From Thermoclostridium stercorarium subsp. stercorarium DSM 8532 (GTDB lineage Bacteria; Bacillota; Clostridia; DSM-8532), in contig NC_020134.1 of NCBI RefSeq assembly GCF_000331995.1, forward strand, positions 1,587,465-1,651,464: DNA of 64,000 nucleotides. Direction: 5' to 3'. The notes under the pieces are model-generated. The model had not been told where the DNA came from. It did no database searches and was given only the letters and a program-made list of their open reading frames with translations. Positions 28,182 through 37,993 of this stretch are shown here, piece by piece (the first letter of the stretch is position 1; every line of letters begins with the position of its first letter). Made by a program: the position numbers and the translations under genes.

Positions 28182-29402
28182 TTATCCAATCTTTTTTCTG
28201 AGTATTGAATTGGGCATAACGGGCTCAGGTACCTTTGCAAAATATTTCATTTGCGGATGCGGCGTACTGTTAATTGCATTACCTTCCATGTCCCACATAT
28301 CATTAATTCTGAAGCGTATGTCTTTACCGTCAGGCTGCATTATTTCAATTTCGTCTCCGGCGAAAATCCTGTTGCGTTGCTCAATCAGCACAGTCTTTTC
28401 CCTTTCATTGTATTCCAGCACAATCCCGGCGAATTCGTGCGTCTGAATATAACTGCTGGTTCCGTAATTCTGGCTTTCATGTCCGGGCTTGTTAAAGAAA
28501 AAACCCGTTGTAAAGCTGCGGTGACTTACTTTTGATACCTCCTCAAGCCATTCCTGCCGGAACGCATAATTTCCAGGATCGCTTAAATATGCATCCAGAG
28601 CCATCCTATAAGCGCGCACCACCGTTGAAACATAAAATGAGCTTTTCATCCGTCCTTCGATCTTAAAACTCGTAATACCTGCTTTAACAAGCTCGGGAAT
28701 ATGCTCAATCATGCACAAATCTTTCGAGTTCAGGATAAACGTTCCCCGTTCGTCCTCGACAACAGGAAAATATTCCCCCGGCCGTTTTTCCTCCATCAGG
28801 TAATATTTCCACCGGCATGACTGGGCGCAGTCACCACGGTTAGCATCCCTTCCGCACATAAAACTGCTCAGGAGGCACCTTCCTGAATAGGAAATGCACA
28901 TAGAACCGTGGACAAACGCTTCCAGTTCTATGTCGGGAACTTTCTGGTGTATAAGCGCAAGTTCGGCCAGTGACAGTTCCCTTGCGGCAATAATCCTTGA
29001 CGCTCCAAGTTCTTTATATTTCATAGCGCTTCTGTAGTTTGTGACATTTGCCTGTGTGCTTATATGGACAGGTATGGCCGGGTTTACCTCTTTTACCACC
29101 GACAAAACTCCCAAATCAGACACTATAACCGCGTCGGCACCGATATCGGAAATGCGGGCTACATATTCTTCCATACCGTCAAAATCCTCATTATGAGGCA
29201 AAATGTTCATTGTCACATAAACTTTCCTGTTTCTTTCATGTGCAAAACGTATACCTTCTTTCATTTCATCAAAGGTAAAATTGCCTGCACCGGCCCTCAG
29301 CCCGTATCGCGGGCCTGCAAGGTATACCGCATCAGCTCCGTATATAACCGCCATTCTCAGTTTTTCCAAGTTACCTGCCGGAGCAAGAAGTTCTATATTC
29401 AT
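28182..29402 (-). CDS. trhP: U32 family tRNA hydroxylation protein, TrhP-like
   Basis: The peptidase-U32 signature is complete (EAFVHGSMCISYSGRCLLSS) and is followed by CGRDANRGDCAQSCRW; together these Cys residues bind a cofactor, in known members an iron-sulfur cluster. Members of this group (TrhP in B. subtilis, RlhA and TrhP in E. coli) hydroxylate RNA, TrhP making 5-hydroxyuridine at tRNA position 34 with prephenate. The call to TrhP rests on the neighbours: an O-methyltransferase and mltG follow the B. subtilis yrrN-yrrM-yrrL order. B. subtilis has two such genes (yrrN, yrrO); here there is one, with the usual 406 residues. Confidence 0.82.
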   Translation of the reverse strand: MNIELLAPAGNLEKLRMAVIYGADAVYLAGPRYGLRAGAGNFTFDEMKEGIRFAHERNRKVYVTMNILPHNEDFDGMEEYVARISDIGADAVIVSDLGVLSVVKEVNPAIPVHISTQANVTNYRSAMKYKELGASRIIAARELSLAELALIHQKVPDIELEAFVHGSMCISYSGRCLLSSFMCGRDANRGDCAQSCRWKYYLMEEKRPGEYFPVVEDERGTFILNSKDLCMIEHIPELVKAGITSFKIEGRMKSSFYVSTVVRAYRMALDAYLSDPGNYAFRQEWLEEVSKVSHRSFTTGFFFNKPGHESQNYGTSSYIQTHEFAGIVLEYNEREKTVLIEQRNRIFAGDEIEIMQPDGKDIRFRINDMWDMEGNAINSTPHPQMKYFAKVPEPVMPNSILRKKIG

Positions 29403-29461
29403 ACAACTCTCTCCTTTAAAATAAACGCCAAAACCTGTAACCTAAACCTCGTACGAATATC

Positions 29462-30118
29462 TTAACTTTTTCGCTTTTTCACACACACCGCAATTCCGTC
29501 GCCGGCGGGTACTATGCTCGTAATCAGTTCTTCGTTGCGGCACAACAGGTTAATGTACTCTTTCAGCTTTACCGTTATTGTCCGGTGTTTGTGTTCTATG
29601 AAACCTTTTTTTGCCACCATGCCCCTGTAAAGCACATTATCGGTTACGAAAACTCCGCCGGGTTTAAGAAGTCTCAGGCAATGTGGCAAAAAATCGATGT
29701 ACTGTCCTTTTGCCGCATCAAGGAAAATGAAATCATACGGGGTGCCGAGGCACTGCAATACCTCCTCTGCGTCACCGTTCAAAATCCGTATTTTGTCCTC
29801 CAGCCCCGCCCTTTTAATATAACCACATGCTTTTTCAATCATATCCTCGTTTATTTCGACCGTATCAACTATCCCGTTTTCAGCCATCGAGCGCGCAAGT
29901 ATAATTGTGGAATAACCAATTGCCGTCCCGATTTCCAGAATCCTTTCGGGTTTCGAAATATAACACAGAATTTTAAGAAGCTGCGCCGATTCGGGTTGGA
30001 TTATGGGAATGTAATTCTTATGCGCAAGTTCTTCCATTTCTTTCAACAGCGGATCGGCCTGTTCAAAAATTTCAGCCAGAAAGCTGTTTATATGCGGATA
30101 AGTAATCTCATTTTCCAA
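29462..30118 (-). CDS. trmR: tRNA 5-hydroxyuridine methyltransferase, TrmR-like
   Basis: A class I SAM-dependent O-methyltransferase of the COMT type: ILEIGTAIGYSTIILA binds SAM, VDTVEINEDM holds the acidic ribose contact, and FIFLDAAKGQYIDFLP is the metal/catalytic motif. The length (218) matches B. subtilis YrrM, now TrmR, which methylates 5-hydroxyuridine in the tRNA wobble position to 5-methoxyuridine. It sits between the U32 gene and mltG exactly as yrrM does. A small-molecule O-methyltransferase is the alternative if the context is ignored. Confidence 0.8.
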   Translation of the reverse strand: MENEITYPHINSFLAEIFEQADPLLKEMEELAHKNYIPIIQPESAQLLKILCYISKPERILEIGTAIGYSTIILARSMAENGIVDTVEINEDMIEKACGYIKRAGLEDKIRILNGDAEEVLQCLGTPYDFIFLDAAKGQYIDFLPHCLRLLKPGGVFVTDNVLYRGMVAKKGFIEHKHRTITVKLKEYINLLCRNEELITSIVPAGDGIAVCVKKRKS

Positions 30119-30180
30119 TAATATACACTCCCAAACTTACTACCTTTATTTAACAGTCAAAATCCATTGACAGACATGTT

Positions 30181-31293
30181 TCAGTTCAACATGCCATGAG
30201 CGGCAAGATCCCTGTTATGCCCTTCAAGGGTTTTATTGTATATAACCGTACCGTCGGGTGTTGCAAAAAAGAAGAAATAATCGGTGTCTTCAGGATACAA
30301 CGCCGCCTCTATTGCTTCCACCCGAGGCGAACAGATGGGTCCCGGAGGGAGACCTTTATATTTGTACGTGTTATATGGGCTGTCAATTTCCTTGTCTTTG
30401 TTCGTTAAAATCTGTATTCTGCCAAGCCCGGCCATGATTCTTGCATACTGGAGAGTTACGTCCACCTGCAGATACGGATACATTTCACTGTTCAACCTGT
30501 TATGAAGTACACTGGATATTTTCTTATAATCTGAGTGATATTTGGCTTCCATTTCAATTATCGATGCAAGGGTCACAACCTGGTCAACCGTCATGCCCAA
30601 TTCTTCCGCGCGTTCATAATATTCAGGCTTAAAAATAGTGTCAAATTCCCGGAGGAGCCGGTCAATAATTTCCTCCTCTTTCCAGTCCTCTTCAATCTTA
30701 TAAGTATCCGGATACAGGTATCCTTCCAGCGGATACGTCCGATCAGGCACATTCTCGAGAAATTTGTAATTCCCCATTTTTGTTTTGCACAGAGTTTCAA
30801 ACCTCTCCCTGTCCACATACCCTCTTTCCGACAGGTAATCAATAAGTTCGGCTACAGTAAACCCTTCAGGAATTCTTAAGTTTACAGTGGGTTCCGGTTC
30901 GGGATCGCTTGTTAATATAATCATCAAACCTTCATAGTTAAGTTTCTTGCTGACAATATGCTTACCTGCCTTGTACTTTCCGTCATAACCGTTCAATTTT
31001 GAAAGGAACCGGAACAGCCACGGATACTCCACAAGCCCCTCTTTATGCAGTAATTCCGCAATATCGGCCGTTCCATAACCTTCAGGAATTACTATTTCAA
31101 TCTGTTCTTCTTTAGGTATCTGTATCTTCCCCGTGGTAGCATACTCAATTCCGTACTTTGTCAGATAACTGTATGATATATAAGCCGATGAGAAAAACAG
31201 TGTCATGCATATTACAACAAATATCAAAAACCTGAGAAACCTTCTCTTTTTTTTCTCAACCTGTTTCACCACAGGTTTCACCTTCCCTGCCAT
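30181..31293 (-). CDS. mltG: Endolytic murein transglycosylase MltG
   Basis: MltG cuts growing peptidoglycan strands at the membrane. The 370 residues start with a basic cytoplasmic tail, one transmembrane helix (about 21-45), a LysM-like region and the YceG domain with the catalytic Glu in TLASIIEMEAKY and the later SPYNTYKYKGLPPGPI. Length is normal. Its ATG overlaps the typA stop by one base (TAATG), so it is translationally coupled to typA. With trmR and trhP downstream it matches the B. subtilis yrrL-yrrM-yrrN block. Confidence 0.94.
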   Translation of the reverse strand: MAGKVKPVVKQVEKKKRRFLRFLIFVVICMTLFFSSAYISYSYLTKYGIEYATTGKIQIPKEEQIEIVIPEGYGTADIAELLHKEGLVEYPWLFRFLSKLNGYDGKYKAGKHIVSKKLNYEGLMIILTSDPEPEPTVNLRIPEGFTVAELIDYLSERGYVDRERFETLCKTKMGNYKFLENVPDRTYPLEGYLYPDTYKIEEDWKEEEIIDRLLREFDTIFKPEYYERAEELGMTVDQVVTLASIIEMEAKYHSDYKKISSVLHNRLNSEMYPYLQVDVTLQYARIMAGLGRIQILTNKDKEIDSPYNTYKYKGLPPGPICSPRVEAIEAALYPEDTDYFFFFATPDGTVIYNKTLEGHNRDLAAHGMLN

Positions 31294-33125
31294 TAAGTAT
31301 TCATTTTGTCCTTTTTCTTTTCTTTTGCCCTTAACTCGGCGTTAAGAATCTTCTTCCTCAGCCTGATGTGTTGCGGAGTTACTTCAATCAGTTCGTCATC
31401 AGCAATAAATTCAAGACATTCCTCAAGGCTTAAAACTTTCGGCGGAGTAAGCCTTAAAGCCTCGTCCGAACCCGCGGCACGCATGTTGGTAACATGCTTT
31501 TTCCTGCATACATTTACAACTATGTCATCCACCCTGTTGCTTTCCCCAACAACCATACCTTCATAAACCATCTCACCCGGTCCAATAAACAAAGTGCCAC
31601 GCTCCTGAGCGTTATATAATCCGTAAGGCACTGCCTCGCCTGTTTCCGACGCAATCAGTGAACCGCGATCCCGGCTTCTTATTTCTCCCTTATATGGTTC
31701 ATACCCATCAAAAACATGATTCATTATACCATTTCCCCTGGTTGTCGTCAAAAACCTGGAACGGAAGCCAATCAGACCCCGTGACGGCACTCTGAATTCA
31801 AGTCTGACAACACCCTGATTGGGTGGATGAATATTTACAATTTCACCCTTCCTTGCTCCCAGTTCTTCCATTACCGGCCCCATGTACTCCTCAGGCACAT
31901 CAATAACAACGTACTCTACAGGCTCACACAGCACTCCGTCAATATATTTGGTGATAACCTCAGGCTTTGAAACCTGGAATTCATATCCTTCCCTGCGCAT
32001 GGTTTCGATGAGAATGGAAAGGTGCAGTTCACCCCTGCCTGATACTTTGAAATTATCCGGTGAATCGGTTTCTTCAACCCTGAGGCTCAGGTTTGTTTCC
32101 AATTCCTTAAAAAGCCGTTCCCTCAAATGCCTTGACGTAACATACGCGCCTTCCTTGCCTGCAAAAGGACTGTTATTGACAAGGAACTGCATGGATATAG
32201 TGGGTTCTTCTATATCCACAAAGGGCAGCGGTTCAGGATGCTCTGCATCACAAACGGTATCTCCTATTGTTATATCTTCACATCCTGTAATGCATACTAT
32301 TTCCCCAACTTCCGCCTTTTCAACATTCAGCCTTTTTAAACCGCGGAAAACCTGAATTGAGCTGATTTTAACGGGCTCTATCCTGCCGTCTTTTCTGCAT
32401 ACCACCACTCTGTCGCCTTCGGATATCGTTCCGCGTTCAATTTTTCCTATTGCAATTCTTCCCACGTAATCATCGTAATCTATGCTGGATATAAGAAGCT
32501 GAAAAGGCGCATCGGCATCTCCCTGCGGGGCGGGTATATAATTAAGAATTGTCTCAAAAAGCGGCCTTAAATCCTTTGAATCATCACCGAGGTTATAGTA
32601 CGCAACCCCTTCGCGCCCTGAGGCATAAACCACGGGGAAATCCAGCTGCTCGTCACTTGCTTCAAGTTCAATAAAAAGGTCGAAAATTTCATCAATAACC
32701 TCGTTTGGCCGTGCTTCCTTTCGGTCTATCTTGTTTATAACGACAATCGGTTTTAAATTCATACCAAGCGCCTTTCTCAATACAAAGCGTGTCTGCGGCA
32801 TAGGCCCTTCATAAGCGTCAACCAGCAAAAGCACGCCGTCAACCATCTTCAGGATTCGTTCCACTTCCCCGCCGAAATCCGCATGCCCCGGAGTGTCGAC
32901 TATGTTTATACGCACTCCGTTGTATGAAATGGCGGTATTTTTCGACATTATTGTAATTCCTTTTTCTCGTTCAAGTTCGTTTGAATCCAAAACCCGTTCC
33001 TGAACCTTTTCGTTCACGCGGAAAATACCGCTCTGCTTAAGCATAGCATCAACCAGTGTTGTCTTACCGTGATCGACATGGGCTATAATGGCAATATTCC
33101 TTATATCACTGCGCACCTTATTCAT
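31293..33125 (-). CDS. typA: Ribosome-associated GTPase TypA/BipA
   Basis: TypA (BipA) is a translation-factor GTPase that binds ribosomes and helps 50S assembly at low temperature or stress. The 610 residues have the G1 motif [16 protein letters not shown]3 [15 protein letters not shown]4 VINKIDR, EF-G-like domains and the BipA-specific C-terminus ([20 protein letters not shown]). It is read together with mltG through a one-base overlap. Confidence 0.97.
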   Translation of the reverse strand: MNKVRSDIRNIAIIAHVDHGKTTLVDAMLKQSGIFRVNEKVQERVLDSNELEREKGITIMSKNTAISYNGVRINIVDTPGHADFGGEVERILKMVDGVLLLVDAYEGPMPQTRFVLRKALGMNLKPIVVINKIDRKEARPNEVIDEIFDLFIELEASDEQLDFPVVYASGREGVAYYNLGDDSKDLRPLFETILNYIPAPQGDADAPFQLLISSIDYDDYVGRIAIGKIERGTISEGDRVVVCRKDGRIEPVKISSIQVFRGLKRLNVEKAEVGEIVCITGCEDITIGDTVCDAEHPEPLPFVDIEEPTISMQFLVNNSPFAGKEGAYVTSRHLRERLFKELETNLSLRVEETDSPDNFKVSGRGELHLSILIETMRREGYEFQVSKPEVITKYIDGVLCEPVEYVVIDVPEEYMGPVMEELGARKGEIVNIHPPNQGVVRLEFRVPSRGLIGFRSRFLTTTRGNGIMNHVFDGYEPYKGEIRSRDRGSLIASETGEAVPYGLYNAQERGTLFIGPGEMVYEGMVVGESNRVDDIVVNVCRKKHVTNMRAAGSDEALRLTPPKVLSLEECLEFIADDELIEVTPQHIRLRKKILNAELRAKEKKKDKMNT

Positions 33126-33228
33126 TGTATTGCCTCACTCCTTAATTACTTTTCCCATTCTAAGTCAATGTATAAGGAAAAGTCAACAAAAAAGTGGCCG
33201 AATATTGCCTTTTTCGCCCAGATATTGT

Positions 33229-35724
33229 TTAACCTTTAAACAATATATACCTTATTAAAACCTTTTTTGCAAAATACATGCTTCGGCCTGTTTCTTTTTT
33301 CACTTCCGAAGCAAAGGAAAAAATTCGTTTCACTGTCTCTTTATCCACGTCACGCAAGCCAAAACGCACACCGTAATAAAGTTCGGTCATTTCAGACATA
33401 TTCATGGATTTGAAATTATATCGCCTGTCAACCGCCGTTGCAAATTCTTTAGCAGTCTGTCCCGGCTGTATGGTGCTTCCTGCCTGCGAAAGATATGAAA
33501 TAATCATGCGATATAACACTTGCGCCTTTTTTCGGGAGGGAATCAGGCGGAGTATTATCCCTCTGAAGAAAATGAACAATAAATTCGCCAGAAATATGAG
33601 GAGCACAAGCGCAAATACAGCGATAAGAACAATTTTTCCCGTCATTGCGGGAGTATCCGAAACTTCGGTTTTCTCATCAGGAATTACAATATTCGGCACA
33701 GTGGTGTCTTCCTCATACTCTTCAAATATCCCGGGAACATATCCCTCACTGCCTGTTGTCGCTTCTCTTAAATTTACATAATAATTCTGTGCATTTGCCA
33801 TTGGCGGTGTGGGCTCAAACGTGACCCATCCCACTCCTTCCAGATATACCTCAACCCAGGCATGGGCATTCCGGTTTGTAACGTTATAAAACCGTTCGGT
33901 CGGGGGTTTTTCGGGCAATAAAAACCCTTCAACGTACCTTGAAGGTATCCCCGCCGCCCTTGTCATAACACATAGAGCACTGGCAAAGTACGAGCAATAT
34001 CCCTCTTTCCCGTCAAACAGAAAATAATCTACAAAATCCCGATCTTCCGGAGGATATGACGGCGTAAGGGTGTAATTGTAATTTTCCCTTAAATATTTTT
34101 CAAGGCTTTTGACCTTTGCATAAGTTGTAGTACACGAGCGGGTAATGTTCTCAGCAAGCTTAATTACCCTTTCGGGTATTTCGTCGGGCAAACGTGTATA
34201 AATACGGTATACTTTCTCACTGTAACTTTCAAGTTCTTTGTATGTTTCAAGCATGCCTGACAGCTGCTGCATCACCTGTTCGTCCATTTCCCCGTTTTCG
34301 TTAATAAACTTTTTCAGGTATTCAATGAAGTCACTGTATAAACCCGGCCTGCTGAGATTGAAATAATTTTCCAGCTCCTTCATTCCGTAAGCAGGCTGTA
34401 GGTAGGAAAAATAATAAGAACTCCCGCCGCGAAGCCTTCTGTCCGACATAAATATGCCTTCAGGCGTTTCATTCAGATTGTAGGCTCCGTCCGGAAGCCC
34501 GGTAATTGGTACGAATAATTTCAGAGGCGTAAACAGTGTCTTTGTTCGCACCTGCAGATGCTGTACGGCGACTTTTTCTTCAGGGAAAAGTTTTGCCAGA
34601 ACCTTCGGCCTTGTTCTTGTTTTCAGAAACTCAACGTATTCTTCGGCCGGAAGAGTGTCCCTTTTTAACGGCAGTTTCAGGTTAAGCAAAAACTCATCGT
34701 ATTCTTCCGACGACACAATTCCCAAATCCGTCGCAGTTGCCTTCCATCCATAAGACAGTTCCGTGTGATCGTAAACCCTGTCTTCTGATAAATTTTCTCC
34801 GTCCCTTCCGGATTTCTCCCAGCCGGTGCCGGTGTAAACATCATAAACCGCTCCCCGCAAATAAACCCTTGTCGGTGCTTCTACGCGTAAAACGGGTATA
34901 TCATTGGCATATACAGGTCCGCCCAGGCGGGACGGATTTCCAAAACCCGTTTCGGACAGCGAAAACTCATCATATCTGTCCACAGTCAGTTTTCTTTGCA
35001 TATCCCACCAGAGATTGTATATCTTTCTGTCAAGCCATGGCCATTCTATCGGTTTTGGGCTTACGGGAATTAAAAACGCCAGAAGAACGGTTATGACCGC
35101 AACGGGAATAAAGTAAACAAAAATTTCATCCCGCACTGTTTCATCGTTTATCCGGCTTCTTTTAAGATTCATCAGATAAACGTGCTTTATGTAACATATT
35201 ACCGCAACAGTGGCAAAAATAAAAAACGACAGCCTGTCCACGTCCCTGTTAAGTCCCCATACAACCATGAAAAAGGCAAGACCAGGTATAAACGCCTTAT
35301 AAAACCTGAATTTTCTTACTAAAAACAGATAAACAGGCAAACCTACAATTAAGGAATACAATACCAGCGCCACCATGAGAAATGTATCAGACACTGTATT
35401 GTCATAATAACCCGTTCCAACCTGAATTATTACGTTAATCAGCACTGCAGCAGGCGCAAAAATTTCCGAAAGGTTTGAAATTCCGTTCCTGATAACAAGA
35501 AAAATCGCATAACAAGCGCCTAAGCCTGCCGATGTAAGAAAAACCGCTTTCCCCGGTTTTGTACTTATGAGAGAATAAAAAAGAACGGTTCCCGCCGCAT
35601 AAAAAATCAGCTGCCAAGACCCGACCGGAACATGCATAGGAACAATTGTCGCCCTTATAACCGAAAAAATATACAGAACAGCGGTTAATGCAAGGGATAA
35701 GAAATCATAATACCGTTTCTTCAT
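33229..35724 (-). CDS. Membrane transglutaminase-like protein (TgpA/YebA type)
   Basis: The protein has about six to seven N-terminal membrane helices, a large extracellular domain and one more helix near residue 700. The transglutaminase-like domain shows the Cys in GKEGYCSYFASALCVMTRA, the His in NRNAHAWVEVYLE and the Asp/Glu region in VTFEPTPP. The ATG at 35724 is favoured because GAAGGGA precedes it; that start overlaps the DUF58 gene by 20 bases. In many bacteria a MoxR ATPase, a DUF58 protein and a transglutaminase of this type form one operon, as here downstream of murD. The substrate is unknown; a role at the cell wall is inferred from the murD link. Confidence 0.88.
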   Translation of the reverse strand: MKKRYYDFLSLALTAVLYIFSVIRATIVPMHVPVGSWQLIFYAAGTVLFYSLISTKPGKAVFLTSAGLGACYAIFLVIRNGISNLSEIFAPAAVLINVIIQVGTGYYDNTVSDTFLMVALVLYSLIVGLPVYLFLVRKFRFYKAFIPGLAFFMVVWGLNRDVDRLSFFIFATVAVICYIKHVYLMNLKRSRINDETVRDEIFVYFIPVAVITVLLAFLIPVSPKPIEWPWLDRKIYNLWWDMQRKLTVDRYDEFSLSETGFGNPSRLGGPVYANDIPVLRVEAPTRVYLRGAVYDVYTGTGWEKSGRDGENLSEDRVYDHTELSYGWKATATDLGIVSSEEYDEFLLNLKLPLKRDTLPAEEYVEFLKTRTRPKVLAKLFPEEKVAVQHLQVRTKTLFTPLKLFVPITGLPDGAYNLNETPEGIFMSDRRLRGGSSYYFSYLQPAYGMKELENYFNLSRPGLYSDFIEYLKKFINENGEMDEQVMQQLSGMLETYKELESYSEKVYRIYTRLPDEIPERVIKLAENITRSCTTTYAKVKSLEKYLRENYNYTLTPSYPPEDRDFVDYFLFDGKEGYCSYFASALCVMTRAAGIPSRYVEGFLLPEKPPTERFYNVTNRNAHAWVEVYLEGVGWVTFEPTPPMANAQNYYVNLREATTGSEGYVPGIFEEYEEDTTVPNIVIPDEKTEVSDTPAMTGKIVLIAVFALVLLIFLANLLFIFFRGIILRLIPSRKKAQVLYRMIISYLSQAGSTIQPGQTAKEFATAVDRRYNFKSMNMSEMTELYYGVRFGLRDVDKETVKRIFSFASEVKKETGRSMYFAKKVLIRYILFKG

Positions 35725-36940
35725 GAATGGTCCCTTCCCGTTCATATCGTCCGAACTTGGCCGCAACTGAAGGAGTTTTCAGCAAATTGACAGTCTTTAT
35801 GCCAAGCTCCGGCAGTTCTTTTTCCAGGGTCCTTTTTATGTCATCTTTTATCGGGCTTTCCTCCACCTCGCAGTAAAACAGCGAAACATCATGACCGTTC
35901 GCGGTCATTTTCTGCAAAGCATCAAGCTGCTTTTCATCAACAAGCGGTGAAAAAATCATAACGCTTTGCCTTTCGGGAATACTGTCAATAAACATGGCCA
36001 TAATATCACTGAAATCAGCCATCTGATCGAAACGCATAAAGGCCATAAATTCATAAAGCTGCATAAATCCGTTATCGCCTGAATATGTAAGACATATCTG
36101 TTCATTCCTGTAAAAACAGAGTTTTATATTAAACCCCGAACTGAGCAGTACCCTTGCGACAGAAATAAGAAATTCCACCGTTCTGTCTTCGGTCTTCAAA
36201 ACCTCCTCGGCATCGCCGGACATTGCGGAAAGATTCAGAAGAACCCACACTTCCTTTTCCGAAGAGGCATTTGTTTCCTTTATCATCCATTTACTGAATT
36301 TCGAAGACAGTTTCCAGTGAATTTTTTTTAAACTGTCTCCGTACATGTAATCCCTGATGTCCTTGATTTCAGTATGGCCGACATCCTTATTCTGCGACAG
36401 GTACTCCCTTTCCGACACTCTTACATACGGAACATCCAGGTCCTCCACGGGAAGAATTCTGGGAAAAACACGGATCTGCTTTGTTTCCGACGGATAATAT
36501 TTTACCGAGAACAGGTTAAGGAAATCCCTTATTTCTATGTGTGATATTCCAATTTTATATTTTCCTCTGTACAGAATCGGGACATTGAATTTAAACTCAT
36601 GCACGCTGAAGGGCCTGAGAGTAAGATACTCGTTTTTCATTCCTTTTATCAGCATCTGCCCTTCCATGTGCATATACACGGTAAAGTAAGCAATGTAAAA
36701 CGGCGTATTATTATATATTCTCAGAGTATAATCCAGAGTTTCGCCCTTCTGATATTCACGTTTTTCAATTCTCTCGGTATATTTAAACGTGTTGAAAACA
36801 ATAAGAAGATAAATCACGGACATTACCGGGAGAAGCAAAACAATGTAAAGAAGGGTGTAGGGAAGGAATCCTCCGTCAAAATATATGTATACTAAGGACA
36901 GGACAAACAGTATCAAATAAGTTATTCTGCTTCTTTTCAT
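35705..36940 (-). CDS. DUF58 protein (MoxR-associated)
   Basis: The 411-residue protein has two membrane helices at the N-terminus (about 5-50), a beta-rich extracellular or cytoplasmic part and the DUF58 signature GDSLKKIHWKLSSKFSKW; the C-terminal part looks like a degenerate von Willebrand A fold. DUF58 proteins work with MoxR AAA+ ATPases. The ATG at 36940 (MKRSRITYL) gives a normal DUF58 N-terminus; AAGGA lies about 12 bases upstream. It overlaps the transglutaminase gene. Confidence 0.88.
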   Translation of the reverse strand: MKRSRITYLILFVLSLVYIYFDGGFLPYTLLYIVLLLPVMSVIYLLIVFNTFKYTERIEKREYQKGETLDYTLRIYNNTPFYIAYFTVYMHMEGQMLIKGMKNEYLTLRPFSVHEFKFNVPILYRGKYKIGISHIEIRDFLNLFSVKYYPSETKQIRVFPRILPVEDLDVPYVRVSEREYLSQNKDVGHTEIKDIRDYMYGDSLKKIHWKLSSKFSKWMIKETNASSEKEVWVLLNLSAMSGDAEEVLKTEDRTVEFLISVARVLLSSGFNIKLCFYRNEQICLTYSGDNGFMQLYEFMAFMRFDQMADFSDIMAMFIDSIPERQSVMIFSPLVDEKQLDALQKMTANGHDVSLFYCEVEESPIKDDIKRTLEKELPELGIKTVNLLKTPSVAAKFGRYEREGTIHEETVL

Positions 36941-37027
36941 AATACCGGTAATTCCTTCTGTATTTTTATGTATTTTTATATACACAGGATATGGGCAAAA
37001 TATCCTGTAACGGTTTTTTACGCCCGT

Positions 37028-37960
37028 TCAAACCGGAACCCTGACGTCTTTAAGTAAATCCGAAAGTATGCTCTCGGCAGTCAGCTTTCTTATTTTGGCT
37101 TCCTGTTTCAGCACCATGCGGTGGGCAAGAACAGGTATCACAAGACTTTTGACATCATCAGGAATAACATAGTCCCTTCCGTTGTAAAGCGCAAGGGCCT
37201 GAGCCGCCCTCATCAGATAAAGGGATGCCCTCGGGCTGCATCCCAGCGCAACATGTTCCACTCGTCTTGTACTTTGCACTATTTCAACAATATATTCCCC
37301 GACCGACCTGTCCACATGGACATCCCTTACCTGCCTCTGAAGCTCTTTAACCTGCTCTCCGTCTGCCACGGGTTCAAGATTATTCAGCGGATTTTCGTTT
37401 TTAAAACGGTAAAGAATATCAACTTCATCCTCACTGCTGGGATAACCCATTGTAATTCTCATTAAAAACCTGTCAAGCTGGGCTTCAGGAAGGGGGTAAG
37501 TGCCCATATATTCCACCGGGTTTTGCGTGGCTATCACCATAAAAGGTTCGGGGACACTGTAAGTTACACCGTCCACCGTTACGTGCCTTTCCTCCATTAC
37601 CTCCAGCATGCTGGCCTGTGTTTTCGGAGAAGTGCGGTTAATTTCGTCGGCCAGTATAATATTGCTCATTATGCTGCCCTGCTTGTATTCAAATTCGCCT
37701 GTTTTGGGATTGTACATCGAAAAACCTGTAATATCCGACGGCAAAATATCCGGCGTAAACTGTATCCTGTTAAAAGACACACCTATGGATTTCGCCAGAG
37801 CATTAGCCATGGTGGTTTTTCCAATCCCGGGAACATCCTCTATCAACACATGACCGCCTGCTGCAAGGCATACCACCATTAACTTTGCAGCCCCGCTCTG
37901 CCCAACCATCACTTTTCCTATATTTTCTGCTATGCCCTGCATTATGTTTTTTTTCTCCAT
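37028..37960 (-). CDS. MoxR-family AAA+ ATPase
   Basis: The 310-residue ATPase has Walker A EDVPGIGKTTMANAL, Walker B IILADEINRTSPKTQASMLE and the family motif MEERHVTVDGVTYSVPEPF, with MIATQNPVEYMGTYPLPEAQLDR as sensor region. MoxR proteins act as chaperone-like motors that assemble or activate other proteins. GGGGG precedes the ATG at 37960; the frame is open 10 codons further back. It comes 34 bases after murD and before the DUF58 and transglutaminase genes. Confidence 0.92.
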   Translation of the reverse strand: MEKKNIMQGIAENIGKVMVGQSGAAKLMVVCLAAGGHVLIEDVPGIGKTTMANALAKSIGVSFNRIQFTPDILPSDITGFSMYNPKTGEFEYKQGSIMSNIILADEINRTSPKTQASMLEVMEERHVTVDGVTYSVPEPFMVIATQNPVEYMGTYPLPEAQLDRFLMRITMGYPSSEDEVDILYRFKNENPLNNLEPVADGEQVKELQRQVRDVHVDRSVGEYIVEIVQSTRRVEHVALGCSPRASLYLMRAAQALALYNGRDYVIPDDVKSLVIPVLAHRMVLKQEAKIRKLTAESILSDLLKDVRVPV

Positions 37961-37993
37961 CGCAAAACCCCCATTTTCCGGCTTCAGCACTTT

